From an uncultured Muribaculaceae bacterium (GTDB lineage: Bacteria; Bacteroidota; Bacteroidia; Bacteroidales; Muribaculaceae): 6,171 nucleotides of DNA. The position numbers were made by a program, and so were the translations under genes. Shown in pieces: positions 1 to 6,124 of the stretch; within the stretch, counting starts at the first letter, position 1; every line of letters starts with the position of its first letter. The stretch is from assembly GCA_947178235.1 (NCBI GenBank), contig CAMWXQ010000075.1:1-6171 (forward strand), given 5' to 3'. The notes beneath the pieces were generated by a model. The model searched no databases. It was not told where the DNA came from and saw only the letters and a list, made by a program, of their open reading frames with translations.

Positions 1-2
1 AC

Positions 3-1430
3 GTGAAGAACGGCAAGTACATCGGCAAGGCAGCCGCCGACAAGGCCATCGTGACCCTCCAGGCACAGCCCATGAAGCAGCTCGTCCTCTTCCGCCAGCA
101 CGGAGGCTTCTCCATCAGCCCCCTCGGCAGCGACCACGACTCGCTCCACGACGACGGCAATGGCCGCATCACCCGCTGGGACTCGTCGGCAAGCGCATCG
201 CGCTGGACCCTCCAGCAGGTCGACGGCTGGGGCATCCTTCCCTACCTCGCTGACCTCAACACCGCCATCAACCGCGTCCAGGCCCTGCTCAACCGCGCCG
301 GCACCGTCACCGCCACTGGCTCGACCGTGACCGCCGTCCCCTCGGCCGACTACTCGCTCGTGAGCCCCGAGATGATGATCCAGATATACCTCCTCATCTC
401 CGAGGGACGTGAGCTCGCCTTCGCCCCCACCGATGCCGACGAGCTCGAGGCCATGACCGCCGCCCTCAACTCGGCATACGACGAGCTCACCGCCGCCATG
501 GACAGCAACCGCGTGCGCCTCGCCGACCTCATCGACAAGACCCGCGAGCTCATCAACACCCTCGCCACCGTGGACGAGAGCGTGGAGCCCATAGCCCTCA
601 CAGGTGACCTCCTCCACTCCAACGCATACCACACCGCCGCCGGAGGCGACAAGTTCACCACATGGGACGTCCTCCTCGACGGCAACCCCAACACCTTCTT
701 CCACTCCACATACAGCGCCAACACGACCGACGGCCTCGACCACTACATCCGCATCGAGCTGCCCGAAGTCCCCGTGGATGACACCCCCCTCATCTTCGAG
801 TATGTGACCCGCAAGAACACCGACTCCAACTGGTTCCCCGCCGAGGCATCGCTCCAATACAGCGCCGACGGCCAGACATGGGAGAACGTGACACGCCTCA
901 GCGCCGAACTCCCCTTTGTCTCGGCTGGCAGATTCGAGTCCGACCCCTTCACCGTCCCCGCCGGCACCCGATATGTGCGCTTCATGGTCCACAAGAACCG
1001 CCAGTCGGAGAGCAGCTCCTCGCGCAGCAGCAGCAACGGCCACGACTTCTTCGTCCTCAGCGAGATCGGCCTCAACAACCACACCCTCACCTGTGACCCC
1101 AACACCGCCGACTACCCCGAGGCGAGCGAGGGTGCCATCAAGGAGGCCGTGACCCAGGCCCACATCGCCCAGAAGACCCTCAGCCGTCCCCGCTACGCCA
1201 ACCCCCACTATGACGCAGCCTACGAAGCCCTCCTGCCCCACTACGAGAACCTCATGGCCATCGCCCAGGGCCCCACGATCTCGACAGGCATCGAGGAGGT
1301 GACCATCGGTGAGGACAACACCGCCACCCCCCGTGAGGACGTCATCTACACCCTCGGCGGCATCCGCATCAAGACCATCACCCAGCCCGGCTTCTACATA
1401 GTCAACGGCAAGAAGGTGGTCGTGCGGTGA
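3..1430 (+). CDS. 3' part of a secreted multidomain protein with F5/8-type C (discoidin-like) domain and C-terminal sorting tail
   Basis: The reading frame is open at the left edge, so this is a partial gene. The GTG at 3 is only the first complete codon and not a start. Numbering from it, residues 1-72 are a beta-rich segment (KYIGK, GGFSIS, ASRWTL). Residues about 74-195 are mostly helical and resemble the spacer (FIVAR-like) helices of surface proteins. Residues about 200-357 read as an F5/8-type C carbohydrate-binding fold (WDVLLDGNPNTFFHS, LQYSADGQTWENV, RYVRFMV, FFVLSEIGL), interrupted by a serine-rich loop at 335-346. A second helical segment follows at 374-421. The last 30 residues (DVIYTLGGIRIK, then GFYIVNGKKVVVR) match the style of type IX secretion (type A) sorting tails. 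I infer a large secreted or surface-attached protein, perhaps a glycan-binding enzyme; any catalytic domain lies outside the window. Codons end overwhelmingly in C or G. TGA stop at 1428-1430. Confidence 0.85.
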   Translation: MKNGKYIGKAAADKAIVTLQAQPMKQLVLFRQHGGFSISPLGSDHDSLHDDGNGRITRWDSSASASRWTLQQVDGWGILPYLADLNTAINRVQALLNRAGTVTATGSTVTAVPSADYSLVSPEMMIQIYLLISEGRELAFAPTDADELEAMTAALNSAYDELTAAMDSNRVRLADLIDKTRELINTLATVDESVEPIALTGDLLHSNAYHTAAGGDKFTTWDVLLDGNPNTFFHSTYSANTTDGLDHYIRIELPEVPVDDTPLIFEYVTRKNTDSNWFPAEASLQYSADGQTWENVTRLSAELPFVSAGRFESDPFTVPAGTRYVRFMVHKNRQSESSSSRSSSNGHDFFVLSEIGLNNHTLTCDPNTADYPEASEGAIKEAVTQAHIAQKTLSRPRYANPHYDAAYEALLPHYENLMAIAQGPTISTGIEEVTIGEDNTATPREDVIYTLGGIRIKTITQPGFYIVNGKKVVVR

Positions 1431-1492
1431 GCCCGCCGGAAGGCCCCCGAAGATAAGAAACTTGGTACTATTATTGATATTCTATGAATCAG

Positions 1493-1530
1493 CCGGCCGG
1501 AGCCCGTGAGGGTCCCGGCCGGTTTTCGTT
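1493..1530 (+). terminator. Rho-independent terminator of the secreted-protein gene
   Basis: The 8-bp arms CCGGCCGG (1493-1500 and 1515-1522) extend inward through an A-C mismatch, a G-U pair and three G-C pairs to a GTGA loop. TTTTCGTTT follows on the plus strand. It lies 62 bases after the stop codon. The minus strand has no T-run after the stem, so it serves mainly the plus-strand gene. I see no gene in the rest of the gap 1431-1559. Confidence 0.85.
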
Positions 1531-1559
1531 TGGGGTAGTTTGATTGTAGGGTTGGGAGA

Positions 1560-1856
1560 TCAGAGCATCCTCTCGATCATGTCCGAGAGCTCGCCCTCGG
1601 ATTTGAGGCCTCCGTCATGCCATACCTCCTGTCCGTCCTTGAAGAGAATCCATGTCGGATAGGTGTCGACATGATAGTGGCGCATGGCTGCCTGGTTGGC
1701 AGTGCCGTCTACGCGCACGATGTTGGCGCGTCCCGCAAACTTGGCTTGGAGAGCCTCGGTGAGATACTTGACTTCGACGGCATCCTGTCGTCCGGCGCGC
1801 ATGAACACGGCCAGGGTAGGCTTGGAATCCTGTAAATGTTGTTCGAGAATTTTCAT
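1560..1856 (-). CDS. Thioredoxin-fold protein lacking the CxxC active site
   Basis: This small cytoplasmic protein of 98 residues has about the normal thioredoxin length and no signal peptide. The fold is recognisable from strand TLAVFMR (14-20), the long helix that follows, strand NIVRVD (45-50), and TYPTWILFKDG (65-75), which carries the conserved cis-proline (P67) and the FKDG turn. Where thioredoxins have WCGPC after the first strand, this protein has AGRQDA (21-26). It contains no cysteine at all, so it cannot act as a dithiol oxidoreductase. A binding, chaperone-like or scaffold role is possible, but nothing here identifies a partner. The ATG at 1854-1856 is preceded by an AT-rich leader with no Shine-Dalgarno sequence. 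The gene stands alone between two plus-strand genes, and its promoter is not clear. The fold call is firm; the role is unknown. Confidence 0.85.
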   Translation of the reverse strand: MKILEQHLQDSKPTLAVFMRAGRQDAVEVKYLTEALQAKFAGRANIVRVDGTANQAAMRHYHVDTYPTWILFKDGQEVWHDGGLKSEGELSDMIERML

Positions 1857-1926
1857 AATCGTTCTGTTTCTGATGGTTTTCTACCACCATAACACCCCCG
1901 AAGCCCCGAAAGTTCTCGACACGAAA

Positions 1927-1958
1927 TTTGGAGCATCGATATTATTTATGTAAATTTG
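1927..1958 (+). promoter_or_regulatory. Bacteroidota-type promoter of the AAA_14/DUF4143 gene
   Basis: The -33 element TTTG (1927-1930) and the -7 element TAAATTTG (1951-1958) both match the consensus exactly, with a 20-bp spacer. Transcription should start near 1962-1965, giving a leader of about 30 nt before the ATG at 1992. The -7 element lies mostly within one arm of a 14-bp inverted repeat. Confidence 0.85.
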
Positions 1959-1984
1959 CAGTATCATTGAAAATTTACATAAAT
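1944..1984. repeat. Perfect 14-bp inverted repeat over the promoter, candidate operator
   Basis: ATTTATGTAAATTT (1944-1957) is repeated in exact reverse complement as AAATTTACATAAAT (1971-1984), with a 13-base spacer. The left arm contains the first seven bases of the -7 box and the right arm lies in the leader, so the predicted transcription start falls between them. Only the right arm would be transcribed. This argues for a DNA operator rather than an RNA hairpin. No regulator gene is visible nearby; autoregulation is possible but unproven. Confidence 0.6.
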
Positions 1985-1991
1985 CATTTTT

Positions 1992-3152
1992 ATGATACCC
2001 CACTATATACAACGCACAATCGGGAGTGCCGTCACCGAGGCAGCGCGATATTTCCCTGTCACGACCGTCACTGGCCCCCGTCAATCGGGCAAGTCGACCC
2101 TGCTGAGACATCTGTATCCCGACATCCCCTATGTTTCAATGGAAGATCCAGACGTGAGGCTCTCGGCAAGGGAGGATCCGCGTGGTTTCCTGAGTGGATT
2201 CGAGGGTGGAGTCATAATTGACGAAATACAGCGTATTCCCGAACTCCTGTCCTACATCCAGGGAATGGTGGATGCCCACCCTGGACGGAGATTTTATCTC
2301 ACAGGCAGCTCGCAGTTCGCCCTGTTGAAGGAGGTCTCCCAGTCGCTTGCGGGGCGTTCGGCCGTGTTCGAGTTGCTCCCTCTGTCGCTCGGCGAGGTAG
2401 CGGGTATGGATGCGGGCGATTCGGTAGACACACTGCTCTACAAGGGATTTTACCCGGCCATTTGGAGCGGGAAGAACATCCCGAGCCTGCTCTATCCAAA
2501 TTATGTCAAGACTTACCTCGAACGAGATGTCCGCGACCTACTTGCCGTGCGCGACCTCGACCTGTTCCAGAGATTCGTGCGTCTGTGTGCAGCTCGGATC
2601 GGCAGCATATTCAATGCCTCCGAGCTCTCGAATGAGCTCGGGGTGGCAGTGAACACCATAAACTCATGGCTATCGGTGTTGCAGGCATCCTATATCGTCT
2701 ACCTGCTGCCCCCGTTCTTCACCAATACGCGCAAGCGTCTGACACGTAGTCCGAAGATATACTTCACCGACTGCGGGTTAGCCTCGTACCTGCTCGACAT
2801 CGACTCGCCCGACATCATGGCCCGCGACAAGATGAGGGGACACCTGTTCGAGAACATGGTGGTGACGGAGTTCATGAAAGGGCGTTTCAATGCCGGAAAG
2901 AGCGGAGGCCTTTACTTCTACCGCGACTCGAACAGCAACGAGGTAGACCTCCTCGTGAAGAACGGGGCGCAGTACGACTGTTATGAGATCAAATCATCAT
3001 CGACATTCCACCCCGACTTCATCAAGGGGCTGTCGAGTTTCAAAGCCGCTTTTCCCGACCTCGCCGCCCGGCAGAGTGTGATATACACAGGCTCGACACT
3101 CCCGGACTTCAAGGGAGTAGAGGTCAGGGGAATCGCAGAATTAGAAATTTAA
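1992..3152 (+). CDS. AAA_14 / DUF4143 ATP-binding protein
   Basis: This 386-residue protein has the usual size and order for the AAA_14-DUF4143 family common in Bacteroidales. The N-terminal P-loop ATPase shows Walker A GPRQSGKS (28-35), Walker B VIIDEIQ (74-80) and a sensor-1-like strand LTGSSQF (103-109). The middle (about 165-300) includes a winged-helix-like stretch (ASELSNELGVAVNTINSWL) and YFTDCGLASYLL, typical of DUF4143. The C-terminus has E317-V-D319 followed by E332-I-K334, the spacing of a PD-(D/E)xK nuclease-like fold. Its biological function is not established; members are often accessory genes, and a role in nucleic-acid processing or defence is inference. There is no signal peptide. 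The ATG at 1992 follows an AT-rich leader about 30 nt from the predicted transcription start, with no Shine-Dalgarno sequence. The TAA stop is embedded in the base of a hairpin terminator. Confidence 0.93.
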   Translation: MIPHYIQRTIGSAVTEAARYFPVTTVTGPRQSGKSTLLRHLYPDIPYVSMEDPDVRLSAREDPRGFLSGFEGGVIIDEIQRIPELLSYIQGMVDAHPGRRFYLTGSSQFALLKEVSQSLAGRSAVFELLPLSLGEVAGMDAGDSVDTLLYKGFYPAIWSGKNIPSLLYPNYVKTYLERDVRDLLAVRDLDLFQRFVRLCAARIGSIFNASELSNELGVAVNTINSWLSVLQASYIVYLLPPFFTNTRKRLTRSPKIYFTDCGLASYLLDIDSPDIMARDKMRGHLFENMVVTEFMKGRFNAGKSGGLYFYRDSNSNEVDLLVKNGAQYDCYEIKSSSTFHPDFIKGLSSFKAAFPDLAARQSVIYTGSTLPDFKGVEVRGIAELEI

Positions 3153-3191
3153 ACATCAAGGGCACGCCTAAGGCGTGCCCTTGATGTTTAA
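3149..3191. terminator. Bidirectional terminator hairpin between convergent genes
   Basis: Perfect 20-bp arms (3149-3168 and 3172-3191) flank a three-base TAA loop, with a GC core GGGCACGCC. The outer AT pairs give short U-rich ends in both directions (GTTTAAT on plus, GTTTAAATTT on minus). The left arm includes the ATPase stop codon (3150-3152), and the right arm ends five bases before the stop of the minus-strand phosphatase (3197). Confidence 0.85.
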
Positions 3192-3196
3192 TAAGA

Positions 3197-4585
3197 CTAT
3201 TCCACGATCTTGCGGAGTTTGGCGGGGAGGTCGGTGTTGTCGTTGAGGGGGGCGAAGAGCTCCGAGCCGACGCCGATGGCGTAGACCGGCACGAGGCCGC
3301 CTGAGTGGCCGTTGGTGGTCCAGCCGAGACCTGTCACACTGTCCATGATGCGGAAGACATCCTCGGTGAAGGTGTTGAACGAGTTGTAGAGCGTCTTGTT
3401 GTCCGAGGCAGAGTTGCGGTGGTTGAGACAGATCTCGAAGTCGGAGATGAGTTTCTCATCCTGATCGTGGGAGACGGGGACGGTCTTCCAGAAGCCGAGG
3501 GTGTCGGTGAGGAATTCCTTCATGTCCTCCCAACGGATAATGCGGCGGCTGTTGGCCAACGCACGCCAGTATTCGGCAAAGGCATCTTTGGATATGCGCT
3601 GGCTATCGATGTAACCGAGGTGGAGGTCATAGCCCACAGTGTTGTTGCCGAGACCCATGCCGCCAGTCTCGTGGTCGGCGGTGACGAGGATGAGCGTCTC
3701 GTCGGGATGGGCGAGATACCAGTCGTAGGCGTGGCGCAGAGCCTGGTTGAAGTTCAGAACCTCCTTGATTATCGTGCCGCCGTCATTGGCGTGGCCGCCA
3801 TAGTCGATATTGCCCCCCTCGACCATCATGAAGAATCGGTCGCGGCCATTGAGGCGCAGCTGTTCGAGAGCCGCTGCCGTCATGTCGGGGAGATTCATCG
3901 CCCCGGGCACCGAGTCGATGGTGAAGTGGATCTGATGGTAGTCTATCTCGGTGGGATTGAGCAGCAGGACACGTCCGGACCCCGCGGCGGCAGCCTCGGC
4001 CAGGCCGTGGGCCACGGTGACATTGTTGGCCTTGAACTGGTCGAGCAGATCGGTGGGATTCCCATCCTTGTCGGTGAGGCCGCGGAGGTTGGAGCCCGCG
4101 ATGAAGTCATAACCGCTCTCCGCAGCCTGACGACCGATCTCATAATACATCTTGCGCGAAGGGACATGGGCATAGAATGCACCCGGGGTGGCATCGTCCG
4201 GCGGGACAGAAGTCACGAGCGCCACGCCATAGCCGCGGTCGAAGAGCTCCTTGGCCACCGAGGTGACCGAAGTCGTGTCGGCAGCCATGCCGAGCATACC
4301 GTTGCGCGTCTTGGTGCCTGTGGCGAGCGCTGTGCCTGCTGCCGCCGAGTCGGTCACTGGCGACGACCACGAATGGGTGGTCGAAGCCGAAGAGACCGGG
4401 AACTGCATCATCAGTATCGGCTCGTCAGCCCCGCGGACCGTACGGTTGTAGACCTGCGCCGCGAGCGACTGGGCCATGCCCATGCCGTCGCCGATAAAGT
4501 AGAAGATATACTTCGGGGCCTCCGCCGCGGAGAGCCCGACAGCCACCGCCATCGCAGCAGCCAGAGACTTGAAACGGTTGTTCAT
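3197..4585 (-). CDS. Exported PhoA-family alkaline phosphatase
   Basis: This phosphomonoesterase should release inorganic phosphate from organic esters in the periplasm or outside the cell. At 462 residues it has normal length. A signal peptide spans about 1-23 (basic MNNRFK, then a hydrophobic alanine-rich core, likely cut near AEA). By comparison with E. coli PhoA the catalytic set is complete: metal ligand D33 (FIGDGMG), nucleophile S80 in TDSAAAG, D131 and T133 in DDATPG, arginine R144 in SRK, E256/D261/H265 in VEGGNIDYGGH, D304-H305 in TADHETGG, and H427 in NGHSGG. The E. coli position K328 is a tyrosine here (Y262), a site that varies between family members. The ATG at 4583-4585 is chosen because the signal peptide begins there and a -7 box lies 28 bases upstream. 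It is transcribed alone, divergent from the lipoprotein gene and convergent with the ATPase gene. No phosphate-control site is recognisable. Confidence 0.95.
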   Translation of the reverse strand: MNNRFKSLAAAMAVAVGLSAAEAPKYIFYFIGDGMGMAQSLAAQVYNRTVRGADEPILMMQFPVSSASTTHSWSSPVTDSAAAGTALATGTKTRNGMLGMAADTTSVTSVAKELFDRGYGVALVTSVPPDDATPGAFYAHVPSRKMYYEIGRQAAESGYDFIAGSNLRGLTDKDGNPTDLLDQFKANNVTVAHGLAEAAAAGSGRVLLLNPTEIDYHQIHFTIDSVPGAMNLPDMTAAALEQLRLNGRDRFFMMVEGGNIDYGGHANDGGTIIKEVLNFNQALRHAYDWYLAHPDETLILVTADHETGGMGLGNNTVGYDLHLGYIDSQRISKDAFAEYWRALANSRRIIRWEDMKEFLTDTLGFWKTVPVSHDQDEKLISDFEICLNHRNSASDNKTLYNSFNTFTEDVFRIMDSVTGLGWTTNGHSGGLVPVYAIGVGSELFAPLNDNTDLPAKLRKIVE

Positions 4586-4612
4586 GTTACGGATTCGGTT
4601 TGGTAGTCACTG

Positions 4613-4646
4613 CAAAGATAGTGAATAATTCCGAAATCCACCCCAA
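4613..4646 (-). promoter_or_regulatory. Promoter of the alkaline phosphatase gene
   Basis: On the minus strand, TATCTTTG (4620 down to 4613) is an exact -7 box followed by CAG. The best -33 candidate is TTG at 4646-4644 with a 23-base gap, longer than the usual 19-21, so that half is weak. The expected leader is about 20-25 nt with no Shine-Dalgarno sequence. Confidence 0.65.
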
Positions 4647-4777
4647 CCCCACAAGACATTCGGACACAATCATATGTTAGTAGAGATTTCTCGAATTATA
4701 CCGGATGGGTATTAGGGGTAAAAATTATAATATTTAACAAAAATTAATAATCGGGGGGTAATTTTAAAAATATGTTG

Positions 4778-4785
4778 TACTTTTG
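4778..4785 (+). promoter_or_regulatory. -7 box of the lipoprotein gene promoter
   Basis: TACTTTTG is an exact -7 match followed by CAG. No TTTG is present about 20 bases upstream; a G-run (4753-4758) occupies that place, which suggests activator dependence or a different -33 contact. Transcription from here leaves a leader of about 43 nt to the ATG at 4835 and excludes the in-frame ATG at 4772, which lies upstream of the box. The gap 4586-4834 otherwise holds only AT-rich sequence and the phosphatase promoter. Confidence 0.65.
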
Positions 4786-4834
4786 CAGGGTGTTAATACA
4801 AGATAATATCTCTAATCAAAAACCACTCACAAAA

Positions 4835-5302
4835 ATGTCGAAATTTTTCAAATTTTTCGCCGTGGCGATTCTGGTCGTAGTAGCCGGATTCGCATTCACG
4901 TCATGCAGTGACGATGACGACGACAAGAACACAAACGGCACAGGCTCACTGGTGGGCACCTGGTCTATGACCCAGACGATCGAGAATAGCAGTTCTATCA
5001 ATACCGTCAGCATGGTTCTCGTCTTCAAGGGTGACCATACCGGTTCGATCAAGGAGACCTTGACATCTCAGTCCCGTGCGGCATCTTCCCTTGAGATGAA
5101 TTTTAACTGGTCGACCGTTTCGGATTCGAACGGCAATCAGATTCTCCAAGTCAGCTATGTCAATGGTGACAAGAATACCGAATTATTCTATGATGATAGC
5201 AAAGAACAGACCATTGTTCTGTGGAGGAACCAGTATGTCCTAACTGGTAAGATACTAAATATCTACAAAGGAGCTGGCGTCTGGGTCTTCAATAAGAAGT
5301 AA
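4835..5302 (+). CDS. Surface-exposed lipoprotein with lipocalin-like domain
   Basis: The 155-residue protein begins with a lipoprotein signal peptide: SKFFKFF, a hydrophobic stretch AVAILVVVAGFAF, then the lipobox ending TSC with the lipidated cysteine at C24. The residues after it, SDDDDD, match the Bacteroides export signal that sends lipoproteins to the outer face of the outer membrane. The remainder (about 38-155) is beta-rich. It opens with LVGTWSMTQTIE and continues with MVLVFKGDHTGSI, then alternating strands (NFNWSTV, ILQVSYV) to a short final strand VWVFN. This is the pattern of the small lipocalin-like families of Bacteroidota lipoproteins. The ligand is unknown. I chose the ATG at 4835 because the signal peptide starts there; the in-frame ATG at 4772 would add 21 residues and lies upstream of the promoter box. 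GC content is lower than in the phosphatase gene. Confidence 0.85.
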   Translation: MSKFFKFFAVAILVVVAGFAFTSCSDDDDDKNTNGTGSLVGTWSMTQTIENSSSINTVSMVLVFKGDHTGSIKETLTSQSRAASSLEMNFNWSTVSDSNGNQILQVSYVNGDKNTELFYDDSKEQTIVLWRNQYVLTGKILNIYKGAGVWVFNKK

Positions 5303-5318
5303 CACGCAACAACACTTG

Positions 5319-5362
5319 AATGAGGCTGTGCCATAATCCAACGATTATGGCACAGCCTCATT
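5319..5362. terminator. Bidirectional hairpin terminator overlapping the 3' end of the Abi gene
   Basis: Perfect 20-bp arms (5319-5338 and 5343-5362) surround the loop CAAC, 16 bases after the lipoprotein stop. The T-run is weak: TACTTTTC comes three bases after the stem on plus, and there is none on minus. The right arm contains the last five codons and the TAA of the minus-strand Abi gene, so the hairpin is partly coding. Confidence 0.75.
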
Positions 5363-6058
5363 GGTACTTTTCAAATGATTTATCTGAGCGCAAACACGGT
5401 CGATGTGATCTAGACCGTATAGCAACGAATTACTGTCTATACCCATCCATGAAAAGAGGGTCTTGATCTTTGTGTATATGTTTGTCACGTAAGATGTATC
5501 AATCGAGGATGTATGGGAGGCGAAACAGATAGTCTCGTGATGGGCTATACGATTACGCAGTGAGTTGACCTTATCCAGCTCATTAAAGATATAGGTCTGA
5601 TTGTATTGCATCTCTCGTGACGAACGTGGCTTATAGGGGAAAATGGAAAGAAGGTTACGCCCTGTCACACGGTATTGCACAGGCGAGAACATATATTTCC
5701 AAATGCCGAATTCCATTTCGGCCAACAGTTTGTTGTGGGTGTATGATTGTGATTGTTGTAACTTGCGGTGTGCAAACGTTATGATGTCGCGTGTCTTCCG
5801 TAATATCGGTTCAGTGAATACTCCGTCTGGCATAATTGAATTCCTCAACCATTCATCTCCCAGGTTTTCAGTTAATTTACGGTCAATGGCGTTTCTCAAT
5901 GCGACCTCGAAGCAGCTGACGATGGTAAACATCTCCTGCGAAATTTGAAGATTGTAGCGATAGAGCGTCATGGCTTTCCTGGTATCACCATTGCAGGCAT
6001 TGATGTAACGCCCCATGCGATGTGGGGACATGATCCTCTCAAAGTCAGCGTATTTCAT
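5345..6058 (-). CDS. Abi_2-family (AbiF/AbiD-like) HEPN protein, likely abortive-infection toxin
   Basis: This 237-residue, largely helical protein lacks a signal peptide. The motif LRNRIAHHE (167-175) gives R168-x4-H173, the HEPN ribonuclease signature. The N-terminal half contains SCFEVALRNAIDRKL (48-62), the other conserved block of Abi_2 proteins, and the centre has LLAEMEFGIWKYMF (111-124), also typical. Abi_2 proteins such as lactococcal AbiF and AbiD stop phage growth; AbiF relatives have been described as RNA-associated toxins and as likely ancestors of Cas13. I therefore infer an RNase toxin held inactive by a partner. The ATG at 6058 is chosen because the conserved MKYADFERI start begins there; an in-frame ATG at 6112 would add 18 atypical residues and reach the divergent promoter. 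No TAnnTTTG box is found upstream on this strand. GC content is clearly lower than in genes 3-1430 and 3197-4585, as expected for a transferred defence gene. Confidence 0.88.
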   Translation of the reverse strand: MKYADFERIMSPHRMGRYINACNGDTRKAMTLYRYNLQISQEMFTIVSCFEVALRNAIDRKLTENLGDEWLRNSIMPDGVFTEPILRKTRDIITFAHRKLQQSQSYTHNKLLAEMEFGIWKYMFSPVQYRVTGRNLLSIFPYKPRSSREMQYNQTYIFNELDKVNSLRNRIAHHETICFASHTSSIDTSYVTNIYTKIKTLFSWMGIDSNSLLYGLDHIDRVCAQINHLKSTNEAVP

Positions 6059-6089
6059 CGAAATGAAAAAAATCTTTTTGTTGTGATAT

Positions 6090-6120
6090 TTTGTTGTTAA
6101 AGAAAAAAGCACTATCTTTG
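6090..6120 (+). promoter_or_regulatory. Strong promoter divergent from the Abi gene
   Basis: TTTG (6090-6093) and TATCTTTG (6113-6120) match both Bacteroidota promoter elements exactly, with a 19-base spacer. A transcript would begin about 6124-6127 and run rightward, away from the Abi gene. No reading frame follows before the terminator at 6132-6171. Confidence 0.85.
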
Positions 6121-6124
6121 CAGT

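Noticed and set aside
350..1152. Several open frames of 67-124 codons on both strands inside the first gene
   Set aside because: They are shadows from extreme GC bias at third positions; their translations are low-complexity (Thr/Ser/Pro/Arg-rich) and have no promoter or leader.
1615..2221. Short open frames overlapping the thioredoxin-like gene and the start of the ATPase gene
   Set aside because: They overlap well-supported genes in other frames or cross the promoter and inverted repeat, and encode nothing recognisable.
3305..4606. A 433-codon open frame on the plus strand across the alkaline phosphatase gene
   Set aside because: It is the antisense shadow of a GC-rich gene whose codons end in G or C. 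The phosphatase strand has all catalytic motifs and a signal peptide, and the antisense translation shows no recognisable domain.
4700..4760. G-rich runs as a possible G-quadruplex
   Set aside because: Only three runs of three or more G are present, widely spaced in AT-rich sequence, which is too few for a convincing quadruplex.
4772..4834. Extended start of the lipoprotein at the ATG at 4772
   Set aside because: This ATG lies upstream of the -7 box at 4778-4785 and would place 21 atypical residues before a normal lipoprotein signal peptide.
6059..6112. Extended start of the Abi protein at the ATG at 6112
   Set aside because: The extra 18 residues are encoded by A/T-rich intergenic sequence overlapping the divergent promoter, and the conserved family start fits the ATG at 6058.
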